In this document: piece by piece, positions 1 through 7,747 of the stretch
Position numbering within the stretch: the first letter of the stretch is position 1
Layout of the letters: every line of letters starts with the position of its first letter
Translations under genes and position numbers: made by a program
The notes under the pieces: generated by a model
What the model was told of the DNA's origin: nothing
Database searches by the model: none
What the model saw: the letters and a program-made list of their open reading frames with translations, nothing else
NCBI RefSeq assembly: GCF_023156385.1
Contig: NZ_JAKZAK010000002.1
Coordinates: 229,553-293,552 of the forward strand
Direction: 5' to 3'
DNA length: 64,000 nt
Source of the DNA: Marinobacter xestospongiae
GTDB lineage: Bacteria; Pseudomonadota; Gammaproteobacteria; Pseudomonadales; Oleiphilaceae

Positions 1-95
1 CCTGGCGCTGGCCATGGGAATCCGAGAGTCGGTAACTGACCGACCAGTAAAGGAAAAGCGCCCCGCTGACCTACTGCGTCGTTCTGGGAAGATGG

Positions 96-497
96 TCAGG
101 CCGCCGGGAATCTGGCCTCTGCCTGAACTTCGTTCATCTTGCGCAGGACCAAAGGCACAAACAGCGCGAAGCGAGCGTTGAACTCCTGCTGGGTCAGCGC
201 CATTTCCAGATTGTTAACCATCGTCACCCAGCAGAACGCCAGGTTGTCTTCCAGATCGTCACCGTTGGCGTCAATCTCGAAATCCAGCGCCTTGAGCAGA
301 TTCAGATGATCCCCGCGGGACAGGTAATCGGTGGTGCGCAGAAGTGCCAGTGCCTTCAGGAAGAAGGGCCTGGTTTTCATGAGGTTAGTGGCGAGGTAAG
401 ACTCCTCGGGCGCCATGCCCTGAAGGGTCTCGAATACATCGGCCATGCAGTTCTGGATGTCGGCGTCGATGGCTTCAGGCAGGTTTTCAATTTGCAT
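96..497 (-). CDS. Hypothetical protein, 133 aa
   Basis: I do not recognise this family. The protein is acidic, with no signal peptide or membrane segment, and looks mostly helical (ADIQNCMADVFETLQGM near the start, alternating charged and Leu/Ala stretches later). I place the start at the second Met (MQIENLP) because a purine-rich AGGGG lies about nine bases before it; the upstream Met at 506 would add three residues. Codon use matches the neighbouring genes and the frame is clean. It stands alone: ilvE downstream on the same strand is about 180 bases further on in coordinates and has its own ribosome-binding site. A soluble cytoplasmic role is the only inference I would make. Confidence 0.6.
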   Translation of the reverse strand: MQIENLPEAIDADIQNCMADVFETLQGMAPEESYLATNLMKTRPFFLKALALLRTTDYLSRGDHLNLLKALDFEIDANGDDLEDNLAFCWVTMVNNLEMALTQQEFNARFALFVPLVLRKMNEVQAEARFPAA

Positions 498-679
498 GGA
501 TAACATCCCCTGTTACTGCGGATATCCGCTGTTCAGATACCAATACCACCCAGGGAATCGGCGCCGGCATCTTAACACGATCAGCTGTCACGCCTTATAC
601 GAAGAAGTGACGATCGTGGCTCAGACACCGGAACCTGAGAGGGTCGCTGATCAGCACGTGACCAGCGCCCCGGAAGCCA

Positions 680-1705
680 TCAGGACAACCAGCCGAAGCG
701 GTCTTCCACTCGACCGAACTGCAGGTCGGTCAGGGCCTGGCGAAGCTTCTGGGTGTGCGGACCCATGCTGCCGTCGCCAACCACCAGGCGCTCACCACGG
801 CACAGCAGGTAACCAACACCGGACAACACCGCGGCAGTGCCGGACAGGAACGCCTCACCATCCTTGATCCAGTCCTGGATATCGTCAACGGTAAAGTCCT
901 CTTCGCGAACCTCGTAGCCCAGGTCTTTTGCCACGGTGATCACCGAATCCCGGGTAACACCGTCAAGGAACGAGGGCGCCAGCGGTTTGGTCAGCAGGCA
1001 GTTGTCCTTGAGCAGGAAGAAGTTGGATGCGCCGGTTTCCTGAACGTCACCGCCAGGGCAGAACAGCACCTGATCCGCGCCTTCGTTCTCCCGCGCTTCA
1101 ATCACTTGCCGCAGGGCAGCAGCGTAGTTGCCACCGGTCTTGGTCTGGCCGGTACCGGGTGCGCAGCGCATGGCTTCCTCTTCCACCTTAATGGTCAGCG
1201 CCTTGGCGCCACCGGTGAAATAGTCACCCACCGGCGAGCCCAGCACGTACAGCAGGGCATCACGGGACGGTGCGCCGGCGGCACCAATGTTCGCCTCGGT
1301 GCCGATTAGCGTTGGCCGCAGATACAGCGCCTTGGGCGGCTCCGGCATTTCGGCGTCACACTCCGCCAGCATCTCACGGACCATGCTTTCCACCACCTGT
1401 TCACCGGGGAACGGCAGGTACAGCTGCTTGGCGCTGCGGCCGAAGCGGGCCATGTGACGATCCAGCCGGAACACACGGGTGTGACCATCCGGCGTACGGT
1501 AGGCTTTCATACCCTCGAAACAGGTACTGGCGTAATGCAGGACGTGAGCAGCAGGATGCAGGGAAATCGGCGCCACCGGCACAACCCTGGCCGGCTGCCA
1601 GACACCGTCAATGCATTCGGCCACCGCCATCTTCGAAATAAACTCTGTTCCAAAGGCCCCGGTCTGCCGTGGTGCCTGTGCCTTGTTGGGGGACGAATCC
1701 GCCAT
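680..1705 (-). CDS. ilvE: Branched-chain amino acid aminotransferase (class IV PLP enzyme)
   Basis: Transaminates the 2-oxo acids of leucine, isoleucine and valine with glutamate, the last step of branched-chain amino acid synthesis and first of degradation. The 341-aa length and the order of blocks (HVLHYASTCFEGMKAYR near residue 55, FRLDRHMARF near 79, PTLIGTEANIG near 131, GGNYAA near 191, LFCPGGDVQETGASNFF) are those of the large BCAT subfamily. Lys189 in the KTGGNYAA block is the expected Schiff-base lysine. The start at 1705 is chosen over an upstream Met (1753) because GGAGGAGCAGAGA directly precedes it. Cytoplasmic. No leader peptide or attenuator is evident upstream. A D-amino-acid or ADC lyase member of the same fold is unlikely given the full BCAT motif set. 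Confidence 0.93.
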   Translation of the reverse strand: MADSSPNKAQAPRQTGAFGTEFISKMAVAECIDGVWQPARVVPVAPISLHPAAHVLHYASTCFEGMKAYRTPDGHTRVFRLDRHMARFGRSAKQLYLPFPGEQVVESMVREMLAECDAEMPEPPKALYLRPTLIGTEANIGAAGAPSRDALLYVLGSPVGDYFTGGAKALTIKVEEEAMRCAPGTGQTKTGGNYAAALRQVIEARENEGADQVLFCPGGDVQETGASNFFLLKDNCLLTKPLAPSFLDGVTRDSVITVAKDLGYEVREEDFTVDDIQDWIKDGEAFLSGTAAVLSGVGYLLCRGERLVVGDGSMGPHTQKLRQALTDLQFGRVEDRFGWLS

Positions 1706-1825
1706 TCTCTGCTCCTCCCGATACGCAACCTGATGTCTTGATAAGCCCACCATTATGACCCTTCATGGCCCGGAAAAACAGATACAGAGGCTGTTGGTTA
1801 AGGCAGTACACCTTCATCAAACAGA

Positions 1826-2308
1826 TCAACTCTGGCCGTTTTCTGCTCGCAAAAGGTCTGCGGAGGTCAGCTGAAAGAACCGCTCCGGCGGGCGATAACA
1901 CTCCGGCAACTGATCACTGCCCCACTGCGCCAGGGCCTGCATCACCGGCAGCAGCGCCGCGCCCCGGGAAGTGAAGTGGTACTCGTAGCGACGCGGTCGC
2001 TCCTGGTAGAGCACTTTGCGGATTAGACCATGGTCGGAGAGCTTGCGTAGCCGGCTGGCCAGGATGTTGGTGGGAATCGCTTCCGCCACCTCACTGAACT
2101 GGCCGTAGCGATGCCGACCCAGCGCCATCTCCCGCAGGATTACCAGACTCCAGCGATCCCCCACCAACTCCAGGCCCCGGGCCAGTGGGCAGTACTGGCC
2201 TGCTGACCGGGTGTCATCCGGCACCGATGAGCGATCGACAGGTTCGGCCAGATCGGCGCGTTGAGTGGTCGCAGAGTTCGGGTCAGGAGAGGAGCTGGGA
2301 GAGGTCAT
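1826..2308 (-). CDS. HxlR-family winged-helix regulator
   Basis: A 160-aa protein. After a 35-residue polar N-terminal tail it carries the HxlR/MarR-like block CPLARGLELVGDRWSLVILREM (from Cys40), followed by RYGQFSEVAEAIPTNILASRLRKLSDHGLI (recognition helix) and the wing YEYHFTSRGAAL. Cys40 sits where redox- or electrophile-sensing HxlR proteins (YodB, QorR type) keep their sensory cysteine, so thiol sensing is possible but only inferred. It is divergent from the HD-domain gene at 2426, and two 6-5-6 inverted repeats lie between them, so it probably represses itself and that gene. Confidence 0.88.
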   Translation of the reverse strand: MTSPSSSPDPNSATTQRADLAEPVDRSSVPDDTRSAGQYCPLARGLELVGDRWSLVILREMALGRHRYGQFSEVAEAIPTNILASRLRKLSDHGLIRKVLYQERPRRYEYHFTSRGAALLPVMQALAQWGSDQLPECYRPPERFFQLTSADLLRAENGQS

Positions 2309-2335
2309 GGTTGCAGTTTAGAGGCACCAATAGTC

Positions 2336-2352
2336 ACTTGCAATACGCAAGT
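2336..2352. promoter_or_regulatory. Inverted repeat, candidate HxlR operator 1
   Basis: ACTTGC-N5-GCAAGT, a perfect 6-5-6 dyad in the short divergent promoter region between the HxlR gene and the HD-domain gene. It shares architecture and outer bases (ACTT...AAGT) with a second dyad 37 bases downstream. Confidence 0.5.
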
Positions 2353-2372
2353 CATCTAGCGACACTAAAGAA

Positions 2373-2389
2373 ACTTTCAAAATGAAAGT
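2373..2389. promoter_or_regulatory. Inverted repeat, candidate HxlR operator 2
   Basis: ACTTTC-N5-GAAAGT, the second perfect 6-5-6 dyad in the same intergenic region. The centre-to-centre distance to the first is 37 bases. The shared consensus ACTTnC-N5-GnAAGT suggests two sites for one dimeric regulator. Confidence 0.5.
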
Positions 2390-2425
2390 GACCTGTTCCG
2401 ACAAAGCAAGTACTAGGAGACAACC

Positions 2426-3205
2426 ATGCTCGGCCCTACCCCAGGCTCACACCACTGGAGCGAACGCACCAACGGTGCCATGACCACCCGCGAGAAGGCA
2501 CACGTTATCTGGCAACTGATCCGCACTCAGGTCGACGAGCAGGCCAGCCGGCTGTGCTATCGCCTCAACCTGTCTCCAGCCCGTCGGCGCAAGGTTTCAC
2601 TGGAGGCTATCCGACGCCCGGACACCGGATTTTCCCGCGAGTGCGAGGAATTGGCAGCCAGCCGCTATTCCCCCGCGCTGCTGGCGCATTGTTACCGCAC
2701 CTGGCTGATGGGCGCGGTAGTGGGCCAGGCGCTGGCGATCGAGGCCGACCCGGAACAGCTCTACATCGCCTGTCTGCTGCACGACCTGGGCCTGACCGCC
2801 CCCAACCTCGACTGCGCCTGCGACACCGGTTTCCAGATCCTTGGTGCCCGGGAAGCCTGGCGACTGGCCAAGGGACAGCAATGGAGTGATGACGACGCCA
2901 GCCGGCTGTACGAGGCCATCAGCTACCACCTCAACCCCTGGCTCAGCGCCCGCCACCACTCAGCCGAGGCACTGCTGCTCAAGTACGGCGCCCACATGGA
3001 CGTCGCTGGCGCCTACCGGCACCTGGTGCCAGAGCCTCTGCATCAGCAGATCCACCACCGCCACCCCCGCCACGGGTTCCGTGAGGAGATCGTCACGTCC
3101 ATCGATCAGACTCCGCACCGCCCGGGCAGCCACGCCCACTTCCTACGCCGCTGCGGCTTCAGCAAGCTGGCCGCCAATAACCCCCTGGACCAGCGACTGC
3201 GTTAA
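2426..3205 (+). CDS. HD-domain metal-dependent phosphohydrolase-like protein
   Basis: A 259-aa protein with an HD-superfamily core: a His near residue 88 (LLAHCYRTWLMG), the diagnostic LLHDLG at 117-122 (His119-Asp120), and a later His in ISYHLNP. The layout resembles cyanamide-hydratase-like and small-molecule HD enzymes more than HD-GYP signalling proteins; the substrate is not predictable from sequence. Start chosen because AGGAGACAACC immediately precedes it. It is divergent from the HxlR regulator and convergent with tmpB, overlapping it by four bases at the stop codons. Because tmpB is itself an HD-fold oxygenase, a role in phosphonate or quaternary-amine metabolism is tempting but unproven. 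Confidence 0.75.
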   Translation: MLGPTPGSHHWSERTNGAMTTREKAHVIWQLIRTQVDEQASRLCYRLNLSPARRRKVSLEAIRRPDTGFSRECEELAASRYSPALLAHCYRTWLMGAVVGQALAIEADPEQLYIACLLHDLGLTAPNLDCACDTGFQILGAREAWRLAKGQQWSDDDASRLYEAISYHLNPWLSARHHSAEALLLKYGAHMDVAGAYRHLVPEPLHQQIHHRHPRHGFREEIVTSIDQTPHRPGSHAHFLRRCGFSKLAANNPLDQRLR

Positions 3206-3771
3206 GACGTCACCAATGATGCCAGCAACGGCCGAAAATGGCTGAACGGCGGATACGCCCGCTCAGGGTCCTTACCCTCATCATCCCAGTGGCGCACCCG
3301 CACACAGGCCTCCAGATAGGGATTGGTTCGGAACGCCGCTACTTCGGCCTCGTTCATCGGCCCGCCCTGCAGCTCCAGGGTATACACCGATGCATCCGAC
3401 AGCCGCTGGAAGTAAGCCGGGTCCACCGCGCACAGGTAGCGTTTGGTGGCAACATGCTGGCGAATGGGCTCAACCACCTCGGGGGGGAAGAAGCGGGCCA
3501 GGAAGTTGGCGCCAGCTTCCTCGTGGTAGTTGTTGGTGCCTTCCATCAGAACATCGTCCGGTATCTCATTGGTGTAATGTCCGAGATCGTGCAACAAGGC
3601 CGCGGCCACCATCGCGGCCGGCGCACCGTCGCGTTCGGCGCAAGCCGCGGCCTGGAGCATGTGCTGGGCCATCGACACCGCCTCGCCCAGGTACGACTCC
3701 GCGCCCCGACGCAAGAAGATGCCTTCAATGAAATCCACAATGGTGTCCCGGGTTGGCAATGGCTGAGTCAT
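3202..3771 (-). CDS. tmpB: HD-domain mixed-valent diiron oxygenase, TmpB/PhnZ type
   Basis: Family knowledge: PhnZ and TmpB cleave the C-P bond of alpha-hydroxyphosphonates; TmpB makes glycine betaine and phosphate from 1-hydroxy-2-(trimethylammonio)ethylphosphonate. The sequence shows all six expected iron ligands in order: His37, His61-Asp62 (LLHDLGH), His83 (NYHEEAG), His106 (IRQHVATKRYL) and Asp163 or 164 (RHWDDEGKDP). Length is 189 aa against about 190 for PhnZ. The ATG overlaps the tmpA stop (ATGA), so the two are translationally coupled. TmpB is preferred over PhnZ because its partner is a butyrobetaine-hydroxylase-like enzyme, as in the described TmpA/TmpB pair, rather than a phytanoyl-type PhnY. 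Longer upstream in-frame extensions are shadows of tmpA. Confidence 0.85.
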   Translation of the reverse strand: MTQPLPTRDTIVDFIEGIFLRRGAESYLGEAVSMAQHMLQAAACAERDGAPAAMVAAALLHDLGHYTNEIPDDVLMEGTNNYHEEAGANFLARFFPPEVVEPIRQHVATKRYLCAVDPAYFQRLSDASVYTLELQGGPMNEAEVAAFRTNPYLEACVRVRHWDDEGKDPERAYPPFSHFRPLLASLVTS

Positions 3772-4925
3772 ATCGCTCTCCCCATGGCGGCTGGCCGGGT
3801 TTCCCGTTGCAACACGGCCAGGGTGCTGTAGAGACCATCCAGGTCGGCATAGGCGCCCTGGAGATGGCGCTCGCCGCCGGCCTGATAGCCGGTGCGGGCG
3901 TGCATGATTCGGGTATTGTCGAACACCATCAGATCGCCCGGGTTGAGCCGGAACGTCAGTTTCAGCTCTGGCCGCTCGAGAATGCGGGCATAGTGTCGGT
4001 AAGCCCGATAGAACGGCTTGATAACCGCCGGGGGCAGCATGATCGTATCGATGGAGCGGTTGTTGTAACGCACCTTGGTGATCCGCCCGCGATCGTCCAG
4101 CTCGATCATCGGCACCCGCGAGCGCAGATCCGTCGAGGCATCCTGAAAACGGTAGTTGAGATAGTGACCGGTCAGCAGTTCGAAATCCTCCGGTGCCTCT
4201 TCCCTCAGAATGGCGGCGGCGCGAAAGCCATCCACCAGAATCGAGTCGCCGCCTTCGGTGGAACTCGCCAGGCAATGCAGCAACTGCACGGTCGGCACCG
4301 GATCACGATAGGGATTATCGGCATGACAGCCCAGCCCCAGGTTGCTGAACGCTAGGTTGTTGGGGTCCACCACCGAGCGCACGTCGAATAACTCGCCGTA
4401 GTTGGTCTCACGGACGAAACCGAAACTGCGGATGACGTCCAACACCGCCCCACTCTCACAGGGCACGTTGCCGAGCAGCGCAAAGCCCAGCGTCTGCACC
4501 GACTGCAGGCAGTCCCGACGGACTTCCCGTGAATGGCCATACTCGTCATAGTCTGTCTTGGCCACGCCACCGCTGAAGCAGCTGGCCTGCCATAGGGTCT
4601 TGGCAGATTCGGACCGGTCATCCCAGGGTTCGTTCAGGGTGTAGCAGTGACGTCGCAACCACTGCGCCTCAAAGATAGAGCGGTGGCCATCCGGCTCAAA
4701 GACCACCTCCAACCGATCCTCAGACAGGCGATTGACCTGCCCGATCGACAACGACTCCGAAAAGTCGCTGACATTGACCAGACGCTGACCGTTGGCCGGG
4801 TGGCGGCTCGCCGACATCTGGCAATGGTCCCGCAACCACAAAGCATAGAACCCACTTTGCTGGCCGTCCGCCCACTCGATCACCAGCTCGTCCGGCACAA
4901 ACCGGACTTCTTTCAACATACTCAC
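3768..4925 (-). CDS. tmpA: Fe(II)/2-oxoglutarate oxygenase, TmpA-like (gamma-butyrobetaine hydroxylase family)
   Basis: Expected to hydroxylate C1 of 2-(trimethylammonio)ethylphosphonate, giving the TmpB substrate. The 385-aa protein has the two-domain layout of butyrobetaine hydroxylases: an N-terminal domain (residues about 8-98, with WLRDHC at 30-35 and WLRRHC at 89-94) and a TauD-type double-stranded beta-helix. Iron ligands are visible as His201-x-Asp203 (GLGCHADNPY) and His342 (RIMHARTGY); Arg353 is a likely 2-oxoglutarate contact. The N-terminal zinc site of human BBOX1 is only partly kept (Cys35, His93). GTG at 4925 is spaced best from AGGAG; ATG at 4919 is the alternative. True butyrobetaine hydroxylation cannot be excluded, but the coupled tmpB argues against it. 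Confidence 0.82.
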   Translation of the reverse strand: MSMLKEVRFVPDELVIEWADGQQSGFYALWLRDHCQMSASRHPANGQRLVNVSDFSESLSIGQVNRLSEDRLEVVFEPDGHRSIFEAQWLRRHCYTLNEPWDDRSESAKTLWQASCFSGGVAKTDYDEYGHSREVRRDCLQSVQTLGFALLGNVPCESGAVLDVIRSFGFVRETNYGELFDVRSVVDPNNLAFSNLGLGCHADNPYRDPVPTVQLLHCLASSTEGGDSILVDGFRAAAILREEAPEDFELLTGHYLNYRFQDASTDLRSRVPMIELDDRGRITKVRYNNRSIDTIMLPPAVIKPFYRAYRHYARILERPELKLTFRLNPGDLMVFDNTRIMHARTGYQAGGERHLQGAYADLDGLYSTLAVLQRETRPAAMGRAI

Positions 4926-4998
4926 AGCGTTCTCCTCAACGTGTCTTCCGGGGGCTGCTCAGCTCAAGAAGCTGAAAGCCAACTATCAGGAAAACTTA

Positions 4999-5024
4999 TT
5001 CACAGAAGATGTCACTTCTGTGAA
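4999..5024. promoter_or_regulatory. Perfect 10-6-10 palindrome, candidate LysR operator
   Basis: TTCACAGAAG-N6-CTTCTGTGAA, with no mismatch in the arms, in the divergent region between tmpA and the LysR gene. It contains T-N11-A half-site spacing typical of LysR targets and is well placed to control both promoters. Confidence 0.65.
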
Positions 5025-5104
5025 ATCACCGCAGAGTTGTTGATAAAAGGCTAGCAAACGGATAGACATACCAGACAAGCTGAAACAGTGAGTTAGATTT
5101 TCTT

Positions 5105-5995
5105 ATGGAAAGAGGCACCTTGCCCTCACTGAACGCCCTCCGGGCCTTCGAAGCCGCCGCCCGTTATGAGAGCCTCACCCAGGCTGCCCGGGAACTGGGT
5201 GTCAGCCAGGCCGCTGTCAGCCAGCAGGTCAGGCTGCTGGAAGACCACCTGGGGCAACCGCTGTTCCTGCGCCACCCCCGCCGTCTTGAGCTTACCGACA
5301 CCGGCCGGGCCTATCTGCCCATCCTCAGCACAGCGCTTACAACTCTGCGGGAAGGAACCCAGGCGCTGTTCGGTGACGACGCCCAACGCCCACTGACGGT
5401 TCGGGTTGCCGGTAGCTTTGCCCGTCAGTGGCTGGTGCCCAGGCTGCCCGAACTCTACCGCAAGCAGCCCAGCCTACGACTGCGCCTGCTGGCCATCACC
5501 TGGCCCTCACAACACACCCTGGAAGGCGCTGACCTGGAGATCGCCAATGGCTATGGCGACTGGCAGGGACTGGAGGTGGAACGCCTGACCCGGGAACACT
5601 GGTTGGTGGTGGCCGCCCCCGGATTCCCGATCCGGCATGGCGCGGCCGATCTGAAAACACGGCTGCACAGCCTGCCCCGGATTGCGGTGCAGGGCTATCG
5701 CGAGACCTGGCAGCAGTGGCAGCAACAGGCGAACATCGCCGGCACCCTGCCCGAACCGATCATGGAAACCGACACCACCAGCCTCGCCATTGAAGCTGCC
5801 AAGGCCGGTCTCGGTCTGCTGCTGGTGCGGTCACTGCTGGTGGAGCAGGCCCTGGCGGATGGGTCGCTGGTGCAGGCCAGCCCGGTCACGCTGGCCAGCG
5901 ATGGCGGTCATTACCTGGTTCGGGAAGCCGGACGCCTCGTCCGCCCCGGAGAAGCGGCATTCTGCCAATGGCTCAGGCAGGAGCTGGGTGGGTAA
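5105..5995 (+). CDS. LysR-family regulator of the GcvA/AmpR type, divergent from tmpAB
   Basis: A 296-aa LysR protein: N-terminal winged helix (LNALRAFEAAARYESLTQAARELGVSQAAVSQQVRLLEDHLG, about residues 9-50), linker helix, and a two-lobed effector domain from about residue 95. The RAFEAAARxxSxTxAAxELxVxxxAVSxQV pattern places it in the GcvA-like subgroup, which often regulates glycine, amine or phosphonate genes. Divergent transcription from tmpA and the perfect palindrome between them imply that it controls tmpAB, probably in response to the quaternary phosphonate or glycine betaine. The ribosome-binding site is weak. Confidence 0.9.
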   Translation: MERGTLPSLNALRAFEAAARYESLTQAARELGVSQAAVSQQVRLLEDHLGQPLFLRHPRRLELTDTGRAYLPILSTALTTLREGTQALFGDDAQRPLTVRVAGSFARQWLVPRLPELYRKQPSLRLRLLAITWPSQHTLEGADLEIANGYGDWQGLEVERLTREHWLVVAAPGFPIRHGAADLKTRLHSLPRIAVQGYRETWQQWQQQANIAGTLPEPIMETDTTSLAIEAAKAGLGLLLVRSLLVEQALADGSLVQASPVTLASDGGHYLVREAGRLVRPGEAAFCQWLRQELGG

Positions 5996-6036
5996 AAGAA
6001 CAGACGGGCGCCATTGCAAGGCGAATGGATAGCGAG

Positions 6037-6216
6037 CTAGGAGCCCAGATAGTGATGCAGCAACTGAATCACCAACAGCAACGCCAGGGCGGGAAAGAAG
6101 AATCGACGGTAACGGGCCAACTGCTGACCATTGTCTCTGGGGGCGTAGCGTTCAATCAGGGGTACGATTACGACCAGTACCACAAACAGGACTGCAAGAA
6201 TCGTCAATAACACCAT
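6037..6216 (-). CDS. Small two-segment membrane protein, 59 aa
   Basis: A short clean frame starting ATG at 6216, preceded by AAGGAAG at about nine bases. It encodes two hydrophobic segments, residues 2-20 (a Val/Leu-rich stretch from the start to Pro19) and 40-53 (a Phe/Leu/Ala-rich stretch), joined by a basic, polar loop with ERYAPRDNGQQLARYRR. This looks like a genuine inner-membrane hairpin, with the positive loop expected on the cytoplasmic side. I know no family for it. It lies downstream of and convergent with the LysR gene, with about 40 bases between. Confidence 0.6.
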   Translation of the reverse strand: MVLLTILAVLFVVLVVIVPLIERYAPRDNGQQLARYRRFFFPALALLLVIQLLHHYLGS

Positions 6217-6313
6217 GGCACCGGGCTTCCTTGTATGGCCGAACTACATTGCCCTGCCAGTGTAAGGGAGGCACAGAAGCCGCGACAACCGCCGGCACCC
6301 CTCCCGGCGAAAT

Positions 6314-6339
6314 GCCGGGCAGCCACAAGACTGCCCGGC
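6314..6339 (-). terminator. Hairpin after the PEP-CTERM gene
   Basis: GCCGGGCAG-N8-CTGCCCGGC, a nine-pair GC-rich stem 15 bases after the stop of the 6354-7271 gene. There is no long T-run, so it may be a weak or Rho-assisted terminator. Confidence 0.5.
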
Positions 6340-6353
6340 CGGTGATATTCCAA

Positions 6354-7271
6354 TCAGGCCTGGGTTCTGCGACGACGCAGATACAGACCGGTCAGACCAA
6401 GTCCGAACAACGCCAGGGAGCCAGGTTCTGGCACCGGGTCACCCGGATCGTTGGGGTCCTGGTTGGTGATCTCTTCCACCTTGATGTCCACGAAAGACTG
6501 GGTGAAGGAGTCGGCGTCCAGGCCACCACTGCGCAGGATATTGAGGTTCCAGGCGGCCCCGCCGGTGGCGGTGGCCAGATCCACGTAGTCCGTTTTGGTG
6601 GTGCCAAATCCGCTGCCAATGGTGCCTTGGCCGGCGCATTCGGTGTAGCCACCGCTGCCATCGGCCTCGTAACCATTACTGTCGCTGTCGATACCGATGG
6701 CGCCGGTGGTGCTGGGCGAACAGCCGAAGTTGTTGTTGACCACTACGTTCAACAGAGCGCCCAAGCCGCCCATATCAGACAACAACCCGTTAGCGGTGAG
6801 GGTATCGCCAAAGGGAGCGTCCCGGTCCTCATCCGTCACCAGCACAAAGTTGACCGCGCTGTCGGAGCGGAAGCTGAGATTGTTGATGGCCCAGTCGATG
6901 GCGCTCCAGCCATCTTCAAAACCACCACTGGCTACCAGGGAGCTGGTAGCGGTCGCAAACTGGGCTGCGGAACCCCAGTTCTGGATACCGCCGGTGCCGG
7001 CGTCCATGTCATGGGGGTGAGGTGCCTGGCCAGTGCCATGCAATGATGAACCAAAGCCCACCAGGGAATACTGGTTGGCCTGGGAACCACCGACACCTTT
7101 AGCCTGCAAGCCACTTTCGAGGCTGGAGATCATGTTGCCGAGCCAGGTATGCTCGCCGGCCATGGAACCGGATTCGTCCACCAGAAAAACCACGTCGGCG
7201 CTGATGGGCGCCGCAAGGGAGGATGTACTGGCCAACGCCAGAGCAGCTCCCAGTGCAAGAGTGTGTTTCAT
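6354..7271 (-). CDS. Secreted von Willebrand factor A protein with PEP-CTERM sorting signal
   Basis: A 305-aa exported protein. Residues 1-20 form a signal peptide. A VWA domain starts at once with the MIDAS motif DESGSMAG (Asp32, Ser34, Ser36), continues with a second metal-site region and contains several Gly/Ser-rich loops. The C-terminus from about 280 is a canonical PEP-CTERM tail: VPEP, a hydrophobic helix (SLALFGLGLTGLYL) and RRRR. Family knowledge: such tails are recognised by an exosortase encoded elsewhere, linking the protein to exopolysaccharide or biofilm matrix. No exosortase gene is in this window. A GC hairpin follows the stop codon. Confidence 0.9.
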   Translation of the reverse strand: MKHTLALGAALALASTSSLAAPISADVVFLVDESGSMAGEHTWLGNMISSLESGLQAKGVGGSQANQYSLVGFGSSLHGTGQAPHPHDMDAGTGGIQNWGSAAQFATATSSLVASGGFEDGWSAIDWAINNLSFRSDSAVNFVLVTDEDRDAPFGDTLTANGLLSDMGGLGALLNVVVNNNFGCSPSTTGAIGIDSDSNGYEADGSGGYTECAGQGTIGSGFGTTKTDYVDLATATGGAAWNLNILRSGGLDADSFTQSFVDIKVEEITNQDPNDPGDPVPEPGSLALFGLGLTGLYLRRRRTQA

Positions 7272-7429
7272 TCGTCTATCTCCTTTATGGGTCTTATTAC
7301 TGCTGCCTGCACTTAAGCTTTAGCAAGAACCCGACCAGAAGCATTTTTCTCAATAATTACTGCTAGATAGACGATTTAAAACACGACACTCTGTTAGCTG
7401 CGTAAACAATGCCGACATATCCTTCAGGA

Positions 7430-7618
7430 TCAGCGACGGCGGCGTGATTGCGCCAGACAACGCAACACGATCCGCTCCGCCGCCAGCCGCTCGCAGGCGG
7501 CTATGGCCAGATCCCGCTCCAGCCGCAATCGCCGCAACTGGTGATGCACTTGCCCTGGGTGCGCCACGTCCGTTTTCCGCACACCACTCGCCCGCGCTAT
7601 TGATTCGCCTGTTGCCAT
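7430..7618 (-). CDS. Hypothetical basic protein, 62 aa
   Basis: A short frame starting at ATG 7618 with a strong AGGAGG about nine bases upstream; an upstream Met at 7651 lacks this. The product is Arg-rich (HHQLRRLRLERDLAIAACERLAAERIVLRCLAQSRRRR) and probably a single amphipathic helix after a short polar N-terminus. No known family. The good ribosome-binding site is the main support; function is unknown. Confidence 0.45.
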   Translation of the reverse strand: MATGESIARASGVRKTDVAHPGQVHHQLRRLRLERDLAIAACERLAAERIVLRCLAQSRRRR

Positions 7619-7747
7619 AACCCCTGCCCTCCTGATCGCCAGTGATACCAACGCTCGATGCGTCGTAACTGCAAACAGGCTACAGGCGGATTCGGGCCAG
7701 CCAGAGGCACAGTGGTGATGAATTGTGGCGAGAATCGGGGGAGAGAG

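Noticed and set aside
755..1309. Long plus-strand frame opposite ilvE
   Set aside because: It is the antisense shadow of a well-conserved gene and has no ribosome-binding site.
3772..4275. N-terminal extension of the HD oxygenase frame to 4275
   Set aside because: The extension lies entirely inside tmpA in another frame; the ATGA overlap start at 3771 gives the expected 189-aa length.
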